Part shown: positions 8,774 through 16,798 of the stretch, piece after piece
Layout of the letters: each line of letters opens with the position of its first letter
How positions within the stretch are numbered: position 1 is the stretch's first letter
From: Lachnotalea sp. AF33-28
Lineage (GTDB): Bacteria > Bacillota > Clostridia > Lachnospirales > Lachnospiraceae
DNA: 64,000 bases
Direction: 5' to 3'
NCBI RefSeq assembly: GCF_003477885.1
Contig: NZ_QUEE01000008.1
Coordinates: 1-64,000, forward strand
Translations under genes and position numbers: made by a program
Notes under the pieces: model-generated
Seen by the model: only the letters and a program-made list of their open reading frames with translations
The model's database searches: none
What the model was told of the DNA's origin: nothing

Positions 8774-10500
8774 TACAGATCCGCTCCTTCCTGCTGTGAC
8801 TGATAGATTTCCTGATAGATCGGATTGCTGGAAAGCAGGCTTTCATGGGTGCCTACGGCATTGATGCGGCCATCCTGCAGTATGACAATCTGATCCGCAT
8901 GGAGCACGGAAGTGATGCGCTGTGCGATGATGATCTTTGTGGCATCCGGCATGCTCCTTAATAGCCCTTCGCGGATTTTGGCCTCAGTGGCCGTATCCAC
9001 GGCGCTTGTGGAATCATCCAGTATCAGCACTTTTGGCTTTTTCAGCAGAGCTCTGGCGATACAAAGCCGCTGTTTCTGTCCACCGGATACGTTGACTCCG
9101 CCCTGACCGAGTTCGGTATCGTATCCGTGATCCAGCCGGTCAATGAATTCGTCCACACAGGCGGCGCGGCAGGCCTCTTCAATCTCTTCCTGCGTTGCAT
9201 CCTCTTTGCCCCACCGAAGATTATCCCGTACTGTTCCCGAAAAAAGCGTGTTTTTCTGCAGCACCATGGCGACGGCATCGCGCAGATGGCGCAGGGGATA
9301 TTCATCCACCGGCTTTCCGTCGATCAAAAGACGGCCCTCACTGATATCATAAAGGCGGGGAATGAGCTGCACCAGCGTGGATTTGGCCGAGCCTGTGCCG
9401 CCGATGATGCCGACGGTCTGCCCTCCTTTAATCTTGAGGCTGATGTCGGAAAGGACGTATTCTTCCGCGTCCGGATTGTATTTGAAATAAACATGGTCAA
9501 AAGTGATATCTCCGCGTTCTACGGATAGATCCCTGACCTTATCTTCCGTGATTTCGATTTTTTCATCCAGCACTTCCAGAATCCGTTTACCGGATGCCAT
9601 GGATCTGGTCAGCATGAGAAATACATTGGAAATCATCATGAGGGAATTGAGCACCTGCAGTACATAGCTTAAAAATCCGGTCAGCTCCCCCACCTGCATG
9701 CTGCCTGCAAAGATCAGATTGCCTCCGAGCCACAGGATGCAGAGAATGGTGGCATACATGACAAACTGCATGGCGGGCATGTTTAATACCGCGATTCGGA
9801 ACGCTTTTTCAGAGGCGGTGCGCAGATTATCATTTACCTCGGTAAATTTCTCAATCTCATAATCGCCTCGCACATACGATTTCACCACGCGCACCGCGGT
9901 CAGATTTTCACGCACGATGCGGTTGACCAGATCGATGGCGGTCTGCATCTTTCCGTAGAGCGGGCGCACGTGGAGCACGATCTCAAACAGTAGAAAGCCA
10001 AGTGTCGGGGCGGCCACTAAAAATACCAGGGCCAGCTTCCAGTTGATCATAAAGGAAAAAATCAGAGAAGTCAGCATCATCACCGGCGCCCGAAAGGCCG
10101 GGCGCATGCCGGTGGAGACGGAATTCTGTATGGTGGTGACATCGCTGGTGAGCCTTGTAACTAATGATGAAGTGCTGAAATGGTCTGTGTTGGCAAAGGA
10201 AAAGCTCTGCAGCTTGCGGTACTCCGCCTTGCGGATTTCTGCGCCCAGCCCCTGTCCGCAGATAGCGGCGAATTTCGCGCTGCCCGCTCCTAAAATCAGG
10301 GAAATAAGCGCGCAGAAGACCATCAGCACACCCTTTTGCAGTATGTAGGCCTTATTTCCGGAAGCGACGCCCACATCCACAATATCCGCCATTATTAACG
10401 GTATAATCAGTTCAAACATGGTCTCGGCGACAATGCAGAAAATGGCCAGTACCGTATACTTGCGATACTGATCCAGATACTTTAAAAATCTTTGAATCAT
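8773..10500 (-). CDS. ABC exporter, half-transporter with degenerate ATPase site
   Basis: Partner half-transporter of 575 residues. The nucleotide-binding domain has Walker A GGTGSAKST, signature VSGGQKQR, a Walker B reading LILDDSTSAVD, with Asp where catalytic Glu is expected, and IAQRITS with Gln in place of the H-loop His. That combination is known in heterodimeric exporters such as BmrC and TM287, where one site is catalytically impaired. The start at 10500 follows AAAGGA; a frame opening 19 codons upstream lacks a good ribosome site. First gene of the exporter/MarR unit. Confidence 0.9.
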   Translation of the reverse strand: MIQRFLKYLDQYRKYTVLAIFCIVAETMFELIIPLIMADIVDVGVASGNKAYILQKGVLMVFCALISLILGAGSAKFAAICGQGLGAEIRKAEYRKLQSFSFANTDHFSTSSLVTRLTSDVTTIQNSVSTGMRPAFRAPVMMLTSLIFSFMINWKLALVFLVAAPTLGFLLFEIVLHVRPLYGKMQTAIDLVNRIVRENLTAVRVVKSYVRGDYEIEKFTEVNDNLRTASEKAFRIAVLNMPAMQFVMYATILCILWLGGNLIFAGSMQVGELTGFLSYVLQVLNSLMMISNVFLMLTRSMASGKRILEVLDEKIEITEDKVRDLSVERGDITFDHVYFKYNPDAEEYVLSDISLKIKGGQTVGIIGGTGSAKSTLVQLIPRLYDISEGRLLIDGKPVDEYPLRHLRDAVAMVLQKNTLFSGTVRDNLRWGKEDATQEEIEEACRAACVDEFIDRLDHGYDTELGQGGVNVSGGQKQRLCIARALLKKPKVLILDDSTSAVDTATEAKIREGLLRSMPDATKIIIAQRITSVLHADQIVILQDGRINAVGTHESLLSSNPIYQEIYQSQQEGADL

Positions 10501-10569
10501 GTCAGGTCCTTTCTGGCAGGATTTAATGCGCCTGCAGAGGCTGTCATCTCCTGTCAAGAATTTTTTGTG

Positions 10570-10621
10570 TATACAACAGTTGTTTATACAACTATTGTAT
10601 GCGCAAAAATGAAAATGTCAA
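10570..10621 (-). promoter_or_regulatory. Promoter and MarR-type operator for the ABC exporter unit
   Basis: Minus-strand promoter: TTGACA at 10621-10616, 16-bp spacer, TACAAT at 10599-10594. The -10 lies inside a perfect palindrome ATACAA-cta-TTGTAT (10586-10600), and a second, ACAAC-a-GTTGT (10573-10583), covers the start-point side. Repetition of the TACAA half-site and overlap with the -10 fit repression by the MarR protein encoded at the end of the same unit (inference). Confidence 0.65.
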
Positions 10622-10630
10622 TAACAAATT

Positions 10631-10655
10631 CGCTCCGTGAAGCGCGCAACGGTTC
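10631..10655 (-). repeat. Core fragment of the long-hairpin family
   Basis: Twenty-five bases matching, with one difference, the reverse complement of the core of hairpin copies A and B (GAACCGCTGCGCGCTTCACG and onward). No long stem surrounds it here. It lies in the divergent intergenic region between the ABC exporter and the alarmone synthetase. Confidence 0.55.
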
Positions 10656-10757
10656 ACAGAATCTACATACATTCTTCACAAATATATGATAAGGTAACAT
10701 TGATGTGTAATACGGTAATCTTTGGCACATCAGTATTGATTGGAAGGGAGAGCGGAT

Positions 10758-11438
10758 TTGAAGAGGGATATAGCGCAGATATCGGCCTGTATAGAAACCT
10801 ATGAAAAGTTTATTCAGCCTTATCAGGATGCCTGCCAGGTGGTGAGCATGTGGCTGGAAAATATGCAGAAGGAGTTCGGCAAGGAATACAATCATAATCC
10901 GGTGCACAGCATTCAGAAGAGAATCAAATCGTTAAACAGCATTGCCGATAAGCTCGGCCGAAAAGGATATGAAGTAAATTTGGAGAATGCGATGGCATAT
11001 CTGACCGATATCGCAGGGGTCAGAGTGATCTGCTATTATATACAGGATGTGTATGTGATTGCCGGTATACTGAAAAATCAGCCGGACTCTGTGCTCATCA
11101 AGGAAACGGACTACATAAAGAATCCGAAGCCCAACGGATACCGCAGTTATCACATGGTGCTGGGAATCACGCTGCATCAGGTAAAGGGCAAGCAGTATTT
11201 CCCTGTGGAGATCCAGATCCGCACGCTGGCGATGGATTTCTGGGCCAGTATGGAACATCAGCTCTGTTATAAAACGGAGCGTACGGATATCGTATCCCTG
11301 TCGGGAGAGCTGACCTATTATGCGGATATGCTCCATGAAATGGAACGCAGGATCAGCGTGTTTTATGACTGTAATATTCCTGTGCCGGCAGCGGAAACTG
11401 CTATTGACAGTAACCCCAAGGTACCTGCACTCTCATGA
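10758..11438 (+). CDS. Small alarmone synthetase, RelQ/YjbM-like GTP pyrophosphokinase
   Basis: Makes (p)ppGpp from ATP and GTP/GDP. It is 226 residues long and holds only the synthetase domain: substrate-binding HSIQKRIKSLNSIADKLGRKG, GVRVICYYIQDVY, the signature YIKNPKPNGYRSYH, and VEIQIRTLAMDFWASMEHQL. There is no HD hydrolase, TGS or ACT domain, as expected for small alarmone synthetases. The TTG start at 10758 is chosen because AGGGAG precedes it; an alternative TTG at 10740 has no ribosome site. It stands alone between the exporter unit and the iron genes. Confidence 0.9.
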   Translation: MKRDIAQISACIETYEKFIQPYQDACQVVSMWLENMQKEFGKEYNHNPVHSIQKRIKSLNSIADKLGRKGYEVNLENAMAYLTDIAGVRVICYYIQDVYVIAGILKNQPDSVLIKETDYIKNPKPNGYRSYHMVLGITLHQVKGKQYFPVEIQIRTLAMDFWASMEHQLCYKTERTDIVSLSGELTYYADMLHEMERRISVFYDCNIPVPAAETAIDSNPKVPALS

Positions 11439-11515
11439 GCGGCTTTATTGGTAACCGTGAATACCGTGAATAGTAACACCGCAGTGGAAAAGTGGAAAAA
11501 AGAGGCTAAAAAAAC

Positions 11516-11548
11516 TTGACAACCGCATACAATTAGCATATACTAACT
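11516..11548 (+). promoter_or_regulatory. feo operon promoter with overlapping iron-box-like operator
   Basis: TTGACA (11516-11521), 17-bp spacer, TATACT (11539-11544), an excellent sigma-A promoter. The interrupted palindrome AATTAGCATATACTAACT (11531-11548) covers the -10. In reverse complement it shares AGTTAG-N6-CTAATT with a second site ahead of feoB at 12169-12186. The TTAG...CTAA arms resemble DtxR/IdeR-type metal repressor boxes, but the regulator is inferred. Confidence 0.65.
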
Positions 11549-11608
11549 ACTGGAAGATAAATGAAAATGAAAAACATTCTCAAATATATAAAAGAGGTGG
11601 TGAGTGTG

Positions 11609-11818
11609 ATGCCTTTAACGATGGCAAGAGCCGGAGAACGCAATGTGATCAAGCGTGTGATTGGTAAGGACGAGACCAGACGTTTTTTGGAAAATCTGGG
11701 GTTTGTAAGTGGAGCACATGTAATCGTTGTTTCCGAGATGGGAGGAAACATGATTGTAAATGTGAAAGATTCCAGGGTGGCGATCAATCGGGATATGGCG
11801 GGAAAGATCGTGATTTAG
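11609..11818 (+). CDS. feoA: FeoA-like SH3-fold protein (first copy)
   Basis: Small cytosolic protein of 69 residues with the FeoA SH3-like fold (MPLTMARAGERNVIKRVIGKDE...LGFVSGAHVIVVSEMGGNMIVNVKDSRVAINRDMAGKIVI), thought to bind and modulate FeoB. The start at 11609 follows AGAGGTGG; an upstream ATG at 11561 is possible but lacks a site. It heads a feoA-feoA-feoB-Cys-rich cluster. Compared with the second copy it carries the more typical hydrophobic core and VxxxG spacing. Confidence 0.88.
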   Translation: MPLTMARAGERNVIKRVIGKDETRRFLENLGFVSGAHVIVVSEMGGNMIVNVKDSRVAINRDMAGKIVI

Positions 11819-11868
11819 CAGTTTTATTCATGTAAAGGTGTTAAAAATATCAGCAGGAGGAAAAAAAT

Positions 11869-12090
11869 ATGAAGACATTGCGGGAAGCGCCCTGCAAAAG
11901 CACAGTCACGGTTGTCAGGCTGAATGGAAGCGGGGCTTTAAAACGCCGGATCATGGACATGGGGATCACCAAAGGGTGCAGTATCTATGTCCGCAAATTG
12001 GCGCCGTTTGGAGATCCGGTGGAAGTCACTGTGAGAGGTTATGAGCTGTCCTTACGCAAACAGGATGCAGAGATTATTGAGATAGAATGA
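11869..12090 (+). CDS. feoA: FeoA-like SH3-fold protein (second copy)
   Basis: 73-residue FeoA family protein (TVVRLNGSGALKRRIMDMGITKGCSIYVRKLAPFGDPVEVTVRGYELSLRK). AGGAGG precedes the ATG. Tandem divergent FeoA proteins ahead of FeoB are common in Clostridia; the pair may form distinct cytosolic subunits of the iron(II) transporter. It follows the first copy after 50 bp and is separated from feoB by 174 bp holding a second operator-like box. Confidence 0.88.
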   Translation: MKTLREAPCKSTVTVVRLNGSGALKRRIMDMGITKGCSIYVRKLAPFGDPVEVTVRGYELSLRKQDAEIIEIE

Positions 12091-12168
12091 TCCGATATTG
12101 CCGGCTGCAGAGCTGTGGCCGGACAGATTCTAAGAAGGGATGAAAGTTCCCTATATTTTTAAATTGAA

Positions 12169-12186
12169 AGTTAGCTACAACTAATT
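12169..12186. promoter_or_regulatory. Second iron-box-like palindrome, upstream of feoB
   Basis: AGTTAGCTACAACTAATT shares both half-sites and spacing with the box on the feoA promoter in reverse complement. Placement in the long feoA-feoB gap suggests independent or reinforcing metal control of feoB. No convincing -35/-10 pair was found beside it. Confidence 0.5.
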
Positions 12187-12264
12187 TGAATGGGCTTATT
12201 CCGGCGCTGCGGAAACAAACCTGGGTATCAGTATATAAGCAGCGCAGAAATGGGGAAAAAGAGA

Positions 12265-14412
12265 ATGGAAATTCGCATCGCATTGGCAGGAAATCCGAAC
12301 TGCGGAAAGACAACGTTGTTTAACAGCCTGACCGGTTCCAATCAGTATGTGGGCAACTGGCCCGGCGTTACCGTGGAAAAAAAAGAAGGAAAGCTCAAAG
12401 GGAATAAAGACGTGATCATAACCGATCTGCCCGGTATTTACTCACTGTCACCGTATACCCTGGAGGAAGTGGTGAGCCGAGATTATCTGCTGAAGGAAAA
12501 ACCGGATGTGATTATCAATATGGTGGATGCCACCAATATAGAGAGAAATCTCTACCTCACCACCCAGGTGTTAGAGCTTGGCATACCGGTGGTGATCGCC
12601 CTGAATATGATCGATCTGTCCAGAAAGAACGGAGATAAGATCAATACCGAAAAACTGGCGGTGGCGCTTGGCTGTGAAGTGGTGGAAACCTCCGCTTTAA
12701 AAGGAATCGGTTTGGACGAAGTTGTTAAAAAGGCCATCGCTCTGGCAAATAAAAAAACTCCGATGACAGCCAGGCATGAATTTGACCGCAAAGTGGAATC
12801 CATGCTGGATGAGATGGCGAAGCTGGTGCCGTCAGATATTCCTGCTAAACAGGTACGCTGGTACAGCATCAAGCTTTTTGAGAAGGATGAAAAGGTGCTG
12901 GAGCAGATGGTGTTATCTGTCAGCAGCACCAATAAGATGAAAGAGATTATCACCGGTGCCGAACAGAGCATGGATGACGATACGGAAAGCATCATCACCA
13001 ATGAGCGTTATGAATACATAGAAAAGCTGGTGAAAAACTGTTTGAAAAAGAAAAATACAGACATGACGGTGTCTGATAAGATCGACCGCGTGATCACCAA
13101 CCGTTTTCTTGCGCTGCCGATCTTTGTGGCTATTATGTTTGTGGTCTATTATATATCCGTGACTACACTGGGAACAATTGTTACTGATTTTACCAACGAT
13201 ACGCTGTTTGGCGAATGGATACAGCCTGCGGTGGCTTCCGGTCTGGAAGCGATCCATGCATCGGAGTGGGTGATTTCTCTGATCGTGGACGGCATCATAG
13301 GCGGCCTGGCGGCTCCGATCGGATTTGCCCCTCAGATGGCGATCCTGTTTCTCTTTTTGTCTGTACTGGAGGACTGCGGCTATATGGCGAGGGTGGCATT
13401 TATCATGGACCGTATATTCCGCAGGTTTGGCCTGTCCGGCAAGAGTTTTATACCTCTGCTGATCTCCTCAGGCTGCGGGGTTCCAGGCATCATGGCAGCC
13501 CGTACGATCGAGGATGAGAAGAACAGAAGGATGACCATCATGACCACGACCTTTGTGCCCTGCGGCGCCAAACTGCCTGTAATCGCGCTGATTGCCGGTG
13601 CTATCATGGGAGGATCCTGGTGGATGGCGCCGCTTATGTACTTCATCGGTGTATTTGCGGTTATCGCAGCTTGTATTATATTAAAGAAGACAAAAATGTT
13701 TGCCGGTGATCCCTCACCGTTCGTGATTGAGCTGCCCCAGTATCATATTCCGGATGTGAAGACAGTTCTTATGCATGTGTGGGAGAGAGTGTGGAGTTTT
13801 CTAAAGAAAGCGGGAACGATCCTGTTCGTTTGCTGCATGGTGATGTGGCTTTTGGCCAGCTTTGGATTTGCGGATGGAAAGTTCGGTCTGGTGGAGCAGG
13901 AACAGAGTCTGCTGGCCGTTATAGGCGGGTTCATTTCACCGGTTTTCGCTCCGCTGGGATTCGGTTCCTGGCAGGCGGTGGCAGCTTCTCTGTCCGGCTT
14001 TGTGGCCAAGGAAGGCATTGTCAGCACGATGGGCGTGATTGCGGGAATGGCCGAAGCCGGAGAGGAAGATCCGGGATTATGGCAGGCGGTTATGCTTATG
14101 TTCCCAAGTGCTCTGGCAGCGTTTTCTTTCCTGGTATTCAACCTTTTGGATTCTCCCTGCCTGGCGGCGATCAGCACCATGGCAAAAGAGTTCGGCAACA
14201 GGAAATGGACCGCATTTGCGATCGTATTCCAGAATATTTTCGCTTATGCAATTACTCTGATGATCTATCAGATCGGATTATTTGCAACCGGCGGCGGATT
14301 TGGCGTGTGGACAGCGATCTCAGGTATCGTACTGATCGGATTCTTGTATCTTTTGTTCCGGCCTAATCCTTATAAGAAGAAAGCGGGCGCTGTCAGCCGG
14401 GCGGCTGCCTGA
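12265..14412 (+). CDS. feoB: Ferrous iron transporter FeoB
   Basis: Inner-membrane Fe(II) transporter of about 715 residues. The N-terminal G domain starts at once: G1 GNPNCGKTT, G3 DLPGIYSL, G4 NMID, followed by the helical guanine-dissociation region and a membrane domain with Gate-type segments (GCGVPGIMAARTIED, FVPCGAKLPV). ATG codons exist at 12190, 12250 and 12265; the last gives the standard MEIRIALAGNPNCGK start and has GGGGA upstream, but none has a strong site. The frame ends cleanly before the small Cys-rich protein. Confidence 0.95.
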   Translation: MEIRIALAGNPNCGKTTLFNSLTGSNQYVGNWPGVTVEKKEGKLKGNKDVIITDLPGIYSLSPYTLEEVVSRDYLLKEKPDVIINMVDATNIERNLYLTTQVLELGIPVVIALNMIDLSRKNGDKINTEKLAVALGCEVVETSALKGIGLDEVVKKAIALANKKTPMTARHEFDRKVESMLDEMAKLVPSDIPAKQVRWYSIKLFEKDEKVLEQMVLSVSSTNKMKEIITGAEQSMDDDTESIITNERYEYIEKLVKNCLKKKNTDMTVSDKIDRVITNRFLALPIFVAIMFVVYYISVTTLGTIVTDFTNDTLFGEWIQPAVASGLEAIHASEWVISLIVDGIIGGLAAPIGFAPQMAILFLFLSVLEDCGYMARVAFIMDRIFRRFGLSGKSFIPLLISSGCGVPGIMAARTIEDEKNRRMTIMTTTFVPCGAKLPVIALIAGAIMGGSWWMAPLMYFIGVFAVIAACIILKKTKMFAGDPSPFVIELPQYHIPDVKTVLMHVWERVWSFLKKAGTILFVCCMVMWLLASFGFADGKFGLVEQEQSLLAVIGGFISPVFAPLGFGSWQAVAASLSGFVAKEGIVSTMGVIAGMAEAGEEDPGLWQAVMLMFPSALAAFSFLVFNLLDSPCLAAISTMAKEFGNRKWTAFAIVFQNIFAYAITLMIYQIGLFATGGGFGVWTAISGIVLIGFLYLLFRPNPYKKKAGAVSRAAA

Positions 14413-14432
14413 CAGAAACTAAGGAGACGACA

Positions 14433-14618
14433 ATGGAATGGTTAATAAATAATGCGGCGACAATTATTTTGATACTGATACTCGTATTCCTGGCTGTGCT
14501 TGTCATCCGGCATCTGTACAGGATCAGAAAGATGGGAGGATGCCCCGGCTGCAGCTGCGGCGGGCAATGCAGCCGTAACGGATCCGCCTCGTGCAGTCAC
14601 GGCGTAAAGAAGAAATGA
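14433..14618 (+). CDS. FeoB-associated Cys-rich membrane protein
   Basis: 61 residues: one N-terminal transmembrane helix (IILILILVFLAVLVI), a basic linker, then a Cys-rich tail CPGCSCGGQCSRNGSASC. This is the FeoB-associated Cys-rich protein family found directly after feoB in Clostridia, likely a membrane-bound accessory of iron(II) uptake. AAGGAG precedes the ATG. A terminator follows 35 bp after the stop. Confidence 0.9.
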   Translation: MEWLINNAATIILILILVFLAVLVIRHLYRIRKMGGCPGCSCGGQCSRNGSASCSHGVKKK

Positions 14619-14652
14619 CAGGAATCAGCAATATTTGAAGTTTTAACATAAG

Positions 14653-14681
14653 AGCAGTCACGGAGTGAAATCCGGACTGCT
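14653..14681 (+). terminator. Terminator of the feo operon
   Basis: AGCAGTC-a-CGG ... CCG-GACTGCT hairpin followed by TTTATTTTG. Confidence 0.8.
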
Positions 14682-14718
14682 TTTATTTTGGTGTGCTCTG
14701 ACGGATTCGCCCTTTGTT

Positions 14719-15075
14719 TTATATCTTATGGGGAGGATAGAGCGTTTCCTGATGCCTGCAGAATGTTTTGATCATATCTAAGATATAATCCTGCTCCGCT
14801 TCGGAGAGTTCTTTGGCTGCATCGTAGATTTCGGAAAGCAGGCGGGCACTTTTTAAGGTGCCTGCCGATTCCATGAAGCCGTTTCCGGAAATCAGCCAGT
14901 CCTCGCTGATCTGCAGTACCTGGCAGATCGCATGCAGGACCAGCGGCTGCGGTTCCGCTTTCTCATATTCTATATTTGAAATAACGCCCCGGGAAACACC
15001 GATTGCACAGGCTAACGCTTCCTGTGTATATCCCTTTGATTTGCGGGCCTGTTTCAATCGTATGGCAATACTCAT
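14719..15075 (-). CDS. XRE family helix-turn-helix regulator
   Basis: 118-residue DNA-binding protein. The N-terminal Cro/C1-type HTH spans about residues 6-62 (RLKQARKSKGYTQEALACAIGVSRGVISNIEYEKAEP), followed by a helical C-terminal tail that probably mediates dimerisation (SARLLSEIYDAAKELSEAEQDYILDMIK). GGAGG lies just before the ATG. Its upstream region is filled by tandem copies of the TATAAT-palindrome module, which also lies upstream of the second XRE gene at 50.2 kb; this suggests promoter and possible autoregulatory function. Confidence 0.88.
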   Translation of the reverse strand: MSIAIRLKQARKSKGYTQEALACAIGVSRGVISNIEYEKAEPQPLVLHAICQVLQISEDWLISGNGFMESAGTLKSARLLSEIYDAAKELSEAEQDYILDMIKTFCRHQETLYPPHKI

Positions 15076-15126
15076 ACCGCGCCTCCTGTTTTTTCAAATC
15101 TGCAATATTTTGACAGCATTCATACC

Positions 15127-15362
15127 GATATTATAACATGTCAACAAGCTGGCATGACCCCTCCGGGAGATGCACATGATTTCCAAGGGAAACTGTCTGC
15201 TGCGCAGACGGAAATTAGCGCAGGTATAATATCTAATGATATTATACCATGTCAGCAAGCTGACATGGCCCCTCCGGGGAGATGCGCATGATTTTCTAAG
15301 GAGATTGTCTGCTGCGCAGACAGAAATCAGCGCAGATATAATATCTAACGATATTATACCAT
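15127..15362. repeat. Tandem TATAAT-palindrome module, two units plus a half
   Basis: Two direct repeats of about 112 bp plus a third partial unit. Each contains, in order, the palindrome GRTATAATATC-N4-GATATTATACC (15223-15248, 15335-15360, half-site 15127-15137), a hairpin TGTCAGC-aa-GCTGACA, CCCCTCCGGGG, and GTCTGC-tgc-GCAGAC. The reverse complement matches the module at 50.03-50.17 kb. Together with a sigma-A promoter and AT-rich sequence it accounts for the gene-free stretch 15076-15510. Confidence 0.85.
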
Positions 15363-15433
15363 GTAAATTTTGTATTATCAAGACAATTTTGCTTTCAAAG
15401 CACATATATGTATTTATAATACTAAATATAGAA

Positions 15434-15462
15434 TTGACAAAGCAAAATGGCGATGGTAATAT
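15434..15462 (+). promoter_or_regulatory. Promoter for the small ORF and LacI regulator
   Basis: TTGACA (15434-15439), 17-bp spacer, TAATAT (15457-15462), followed after about 50 bp by the small gene at 15511. Confidence 0.65.
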
Positions 15463-15510
15463 GAAGCAAAGGGTTAGAATAGGACATGGCTATACAAATG
15501 AGGGTAAGGA

Positions 15511-15702
15511 ATGACAGGGTCAGCAAAAGAGAAAGATACACGGAAAGCGGGGGAAATTCTGGAGGAAGCCGGCAAGTTGCCGATAGAGTATCAGGAGCGG
15601 ATTTTGGCAGCTATTCGGGGAATGCTTTTTACGAGGCATCTGTTGGAGAGTGGGCAGGACGAACGCTGTAAGGAGCCGGAATCGGAGCATGAAGGGCTGT
15701 GA
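15511..15702 (+). CDS. Small hypothetical protein
   Basis: 63 residues, predicted soluble and largely helical (KAGEILEEAGKLPIEYQERILAAIRGMLFTRHLL), with a charged Glu-rich tail. The middle resembles helical tails often found next to or inside XRE regulators, so it may act with a regulator, but no family is recognised. GGGTAAGGA precedes the ATG. It lies between a good promoter and the LacI gene, with 44 bp to the latter, so co-transcription is likely. Confidence 0.55.
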   Translation: MTGSAKEKDTRKAGEILEEAGKLPIEYQERILAAIRGMLFTRHLLESGQDERCKEPESEHEGL

Positions 15703-15746
15703 TCCGACCTGTTTTCGCGTTGTACGACTGCAATAGGGAGATAGGC

Positions 15747-16703
15747 ATGGTGACTAGAAAAATGGTGGCAGAACGTGCAGGGGTTTCAGAGGCTACGGTA
15801 TCCTATGTACTGAACAATACAAAAAAGGTGACGGATGAAGTCAGAAAACGCGTTATTCGGGCCGCAGGAGAGCTGAATTATCATCCGGACCGCATCGCAA
15901 GGAGCCTTGTATCCAGAAGCAGCGGACATGTTGTGCTGCTGGTGGAATCCATGAAGGATCCGTATTGCCTGCAGCTGCTGTCGGGTGCACAGCGGGCCGC
16001 CATGAAAAACGGATATATAGTGACGATGATGGCAAGGGACAGCCTGCAAATTGATTTGATTGCGGAGCTGGGCAGCCGCAGAGTTGACGGCCTGCTGCTG
16101 GGAGAAGGGTGTCTGGATGAACAGATTACAGGCACTGCGGGAGATTACGGGATAGAGGTGGTTACACCGGGAACATATACGAGGATCGAGAGCGGGAAGG
16201 CGTACTGCGCCATGGTGGAGGATCTGATGGCCAGGGGTCACAGAAAAATAGCCTTTTTGAGCGGAAGACCCATAAACGGTCCGGGTGAACGATGCTATCG
16301 GCTGTATCGGTCCGCTATGGAGCAAAACGGTCTGGAGTGCCCGGAAGAACTGACTGTGGACCGGCCGGAGAACGGTGTGCAGGACAGTGCATGGGGAGAA
16401 AAGGCTGCGGACATTCTGCTGTCCGGCCATGCGTATTTTACCGCATGGATCGTAGGCAGCGATCTGATGGCTATGGGGGCGTTAAAAAGGCTGCGCAGCC
16501 GCGGGTACCCGATGGATAGAAAGATCATCACAGCGGTGGGCAGCAGAACCGGGCTGCTGGATTATATGGAACCGCAGCTGCCGGGTGTGGATGAAAAGGG
16601 TGAACTCTGCGGGAAATATCTGATGGAGGAACTGATCGTACGCAGAAGTAACAAAGAGCCTGAAGTACGGGTGATTGAGGCGGACTATATCCGCCCGCAA
16701 TAA
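15747..16703 (+). CDS. LacI family transcriptional regulator
   Basis: 318-residue repressor. Residues 1-50 form the LacI headpiece (VTRKMVAERAGVSEATVSYVLNNTKKVTDEVRKRVIRAAGELNYHPDRIARSL), with a periplasmic-binding-protein-like effector domain after it (DGLLLGEG, RGHRKIAFLSGRP, AWIVGSDLMAMGALKRLRSRG). AGGGAG before the ATG at 15747 decides the start over an upstream frame opening. A terminator follows immediately. The effector is probably a sugar or nucleoside, not determinable here. Confidence 0.9.
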   Translation: MVTRKMVAERAGVSEATVSYVLNNTKKVTDEVRKRVIRAAGELNYHPDRIARSLVSRSSGHVVLLVESMKDPYCLQLLSGAQRAAMKNGYIVTMMARDSLQIDLIAELGSRRVDGLLLGEGCLDEQITGTAGDYGIEVVTPGTYTRIESGKAYCAMVEDLMARGHRKIAFLSGRPINGPGERCYRLYRSAMEQNGLECPEELTVDRPENGVQDSAWGEKAADILLSGHAYFTAWIVGSDLMAMGALKRLRSRGYPMDRKIITAVGSRTGLLDYMEPQLPGVDEKGELCGKYLMEELIVRRSNKEPEVRVIEADYIRPQ

Positions 16704-16726
16704 GAGCGGATATTCCGCTCTTATTG
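16698..16726 (+). terminator. Terminator of the LacI gene
   Basis: Perfect 13-bp stem CAATAAGAGCGGA-tat-TCCGCTCTTATTG overlapping the LacI stop codon, followed by CTTTTCGG. Confidence 0.8.
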
Positions 16727-16798
16727 CTTTTCGGCGGGAACTGGTCTATAATGGAGCTGTCGGTATCCGGCGAATATGGAAAGATTGAGGATGATTTT

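Noticed and set aside
15127..15362. Tandem repeats considered as a CRISPR array
   Set aside because: The units are about 112 bp, contiguous and themselves palindromic, with no unique spacers and no cas genes nearby.
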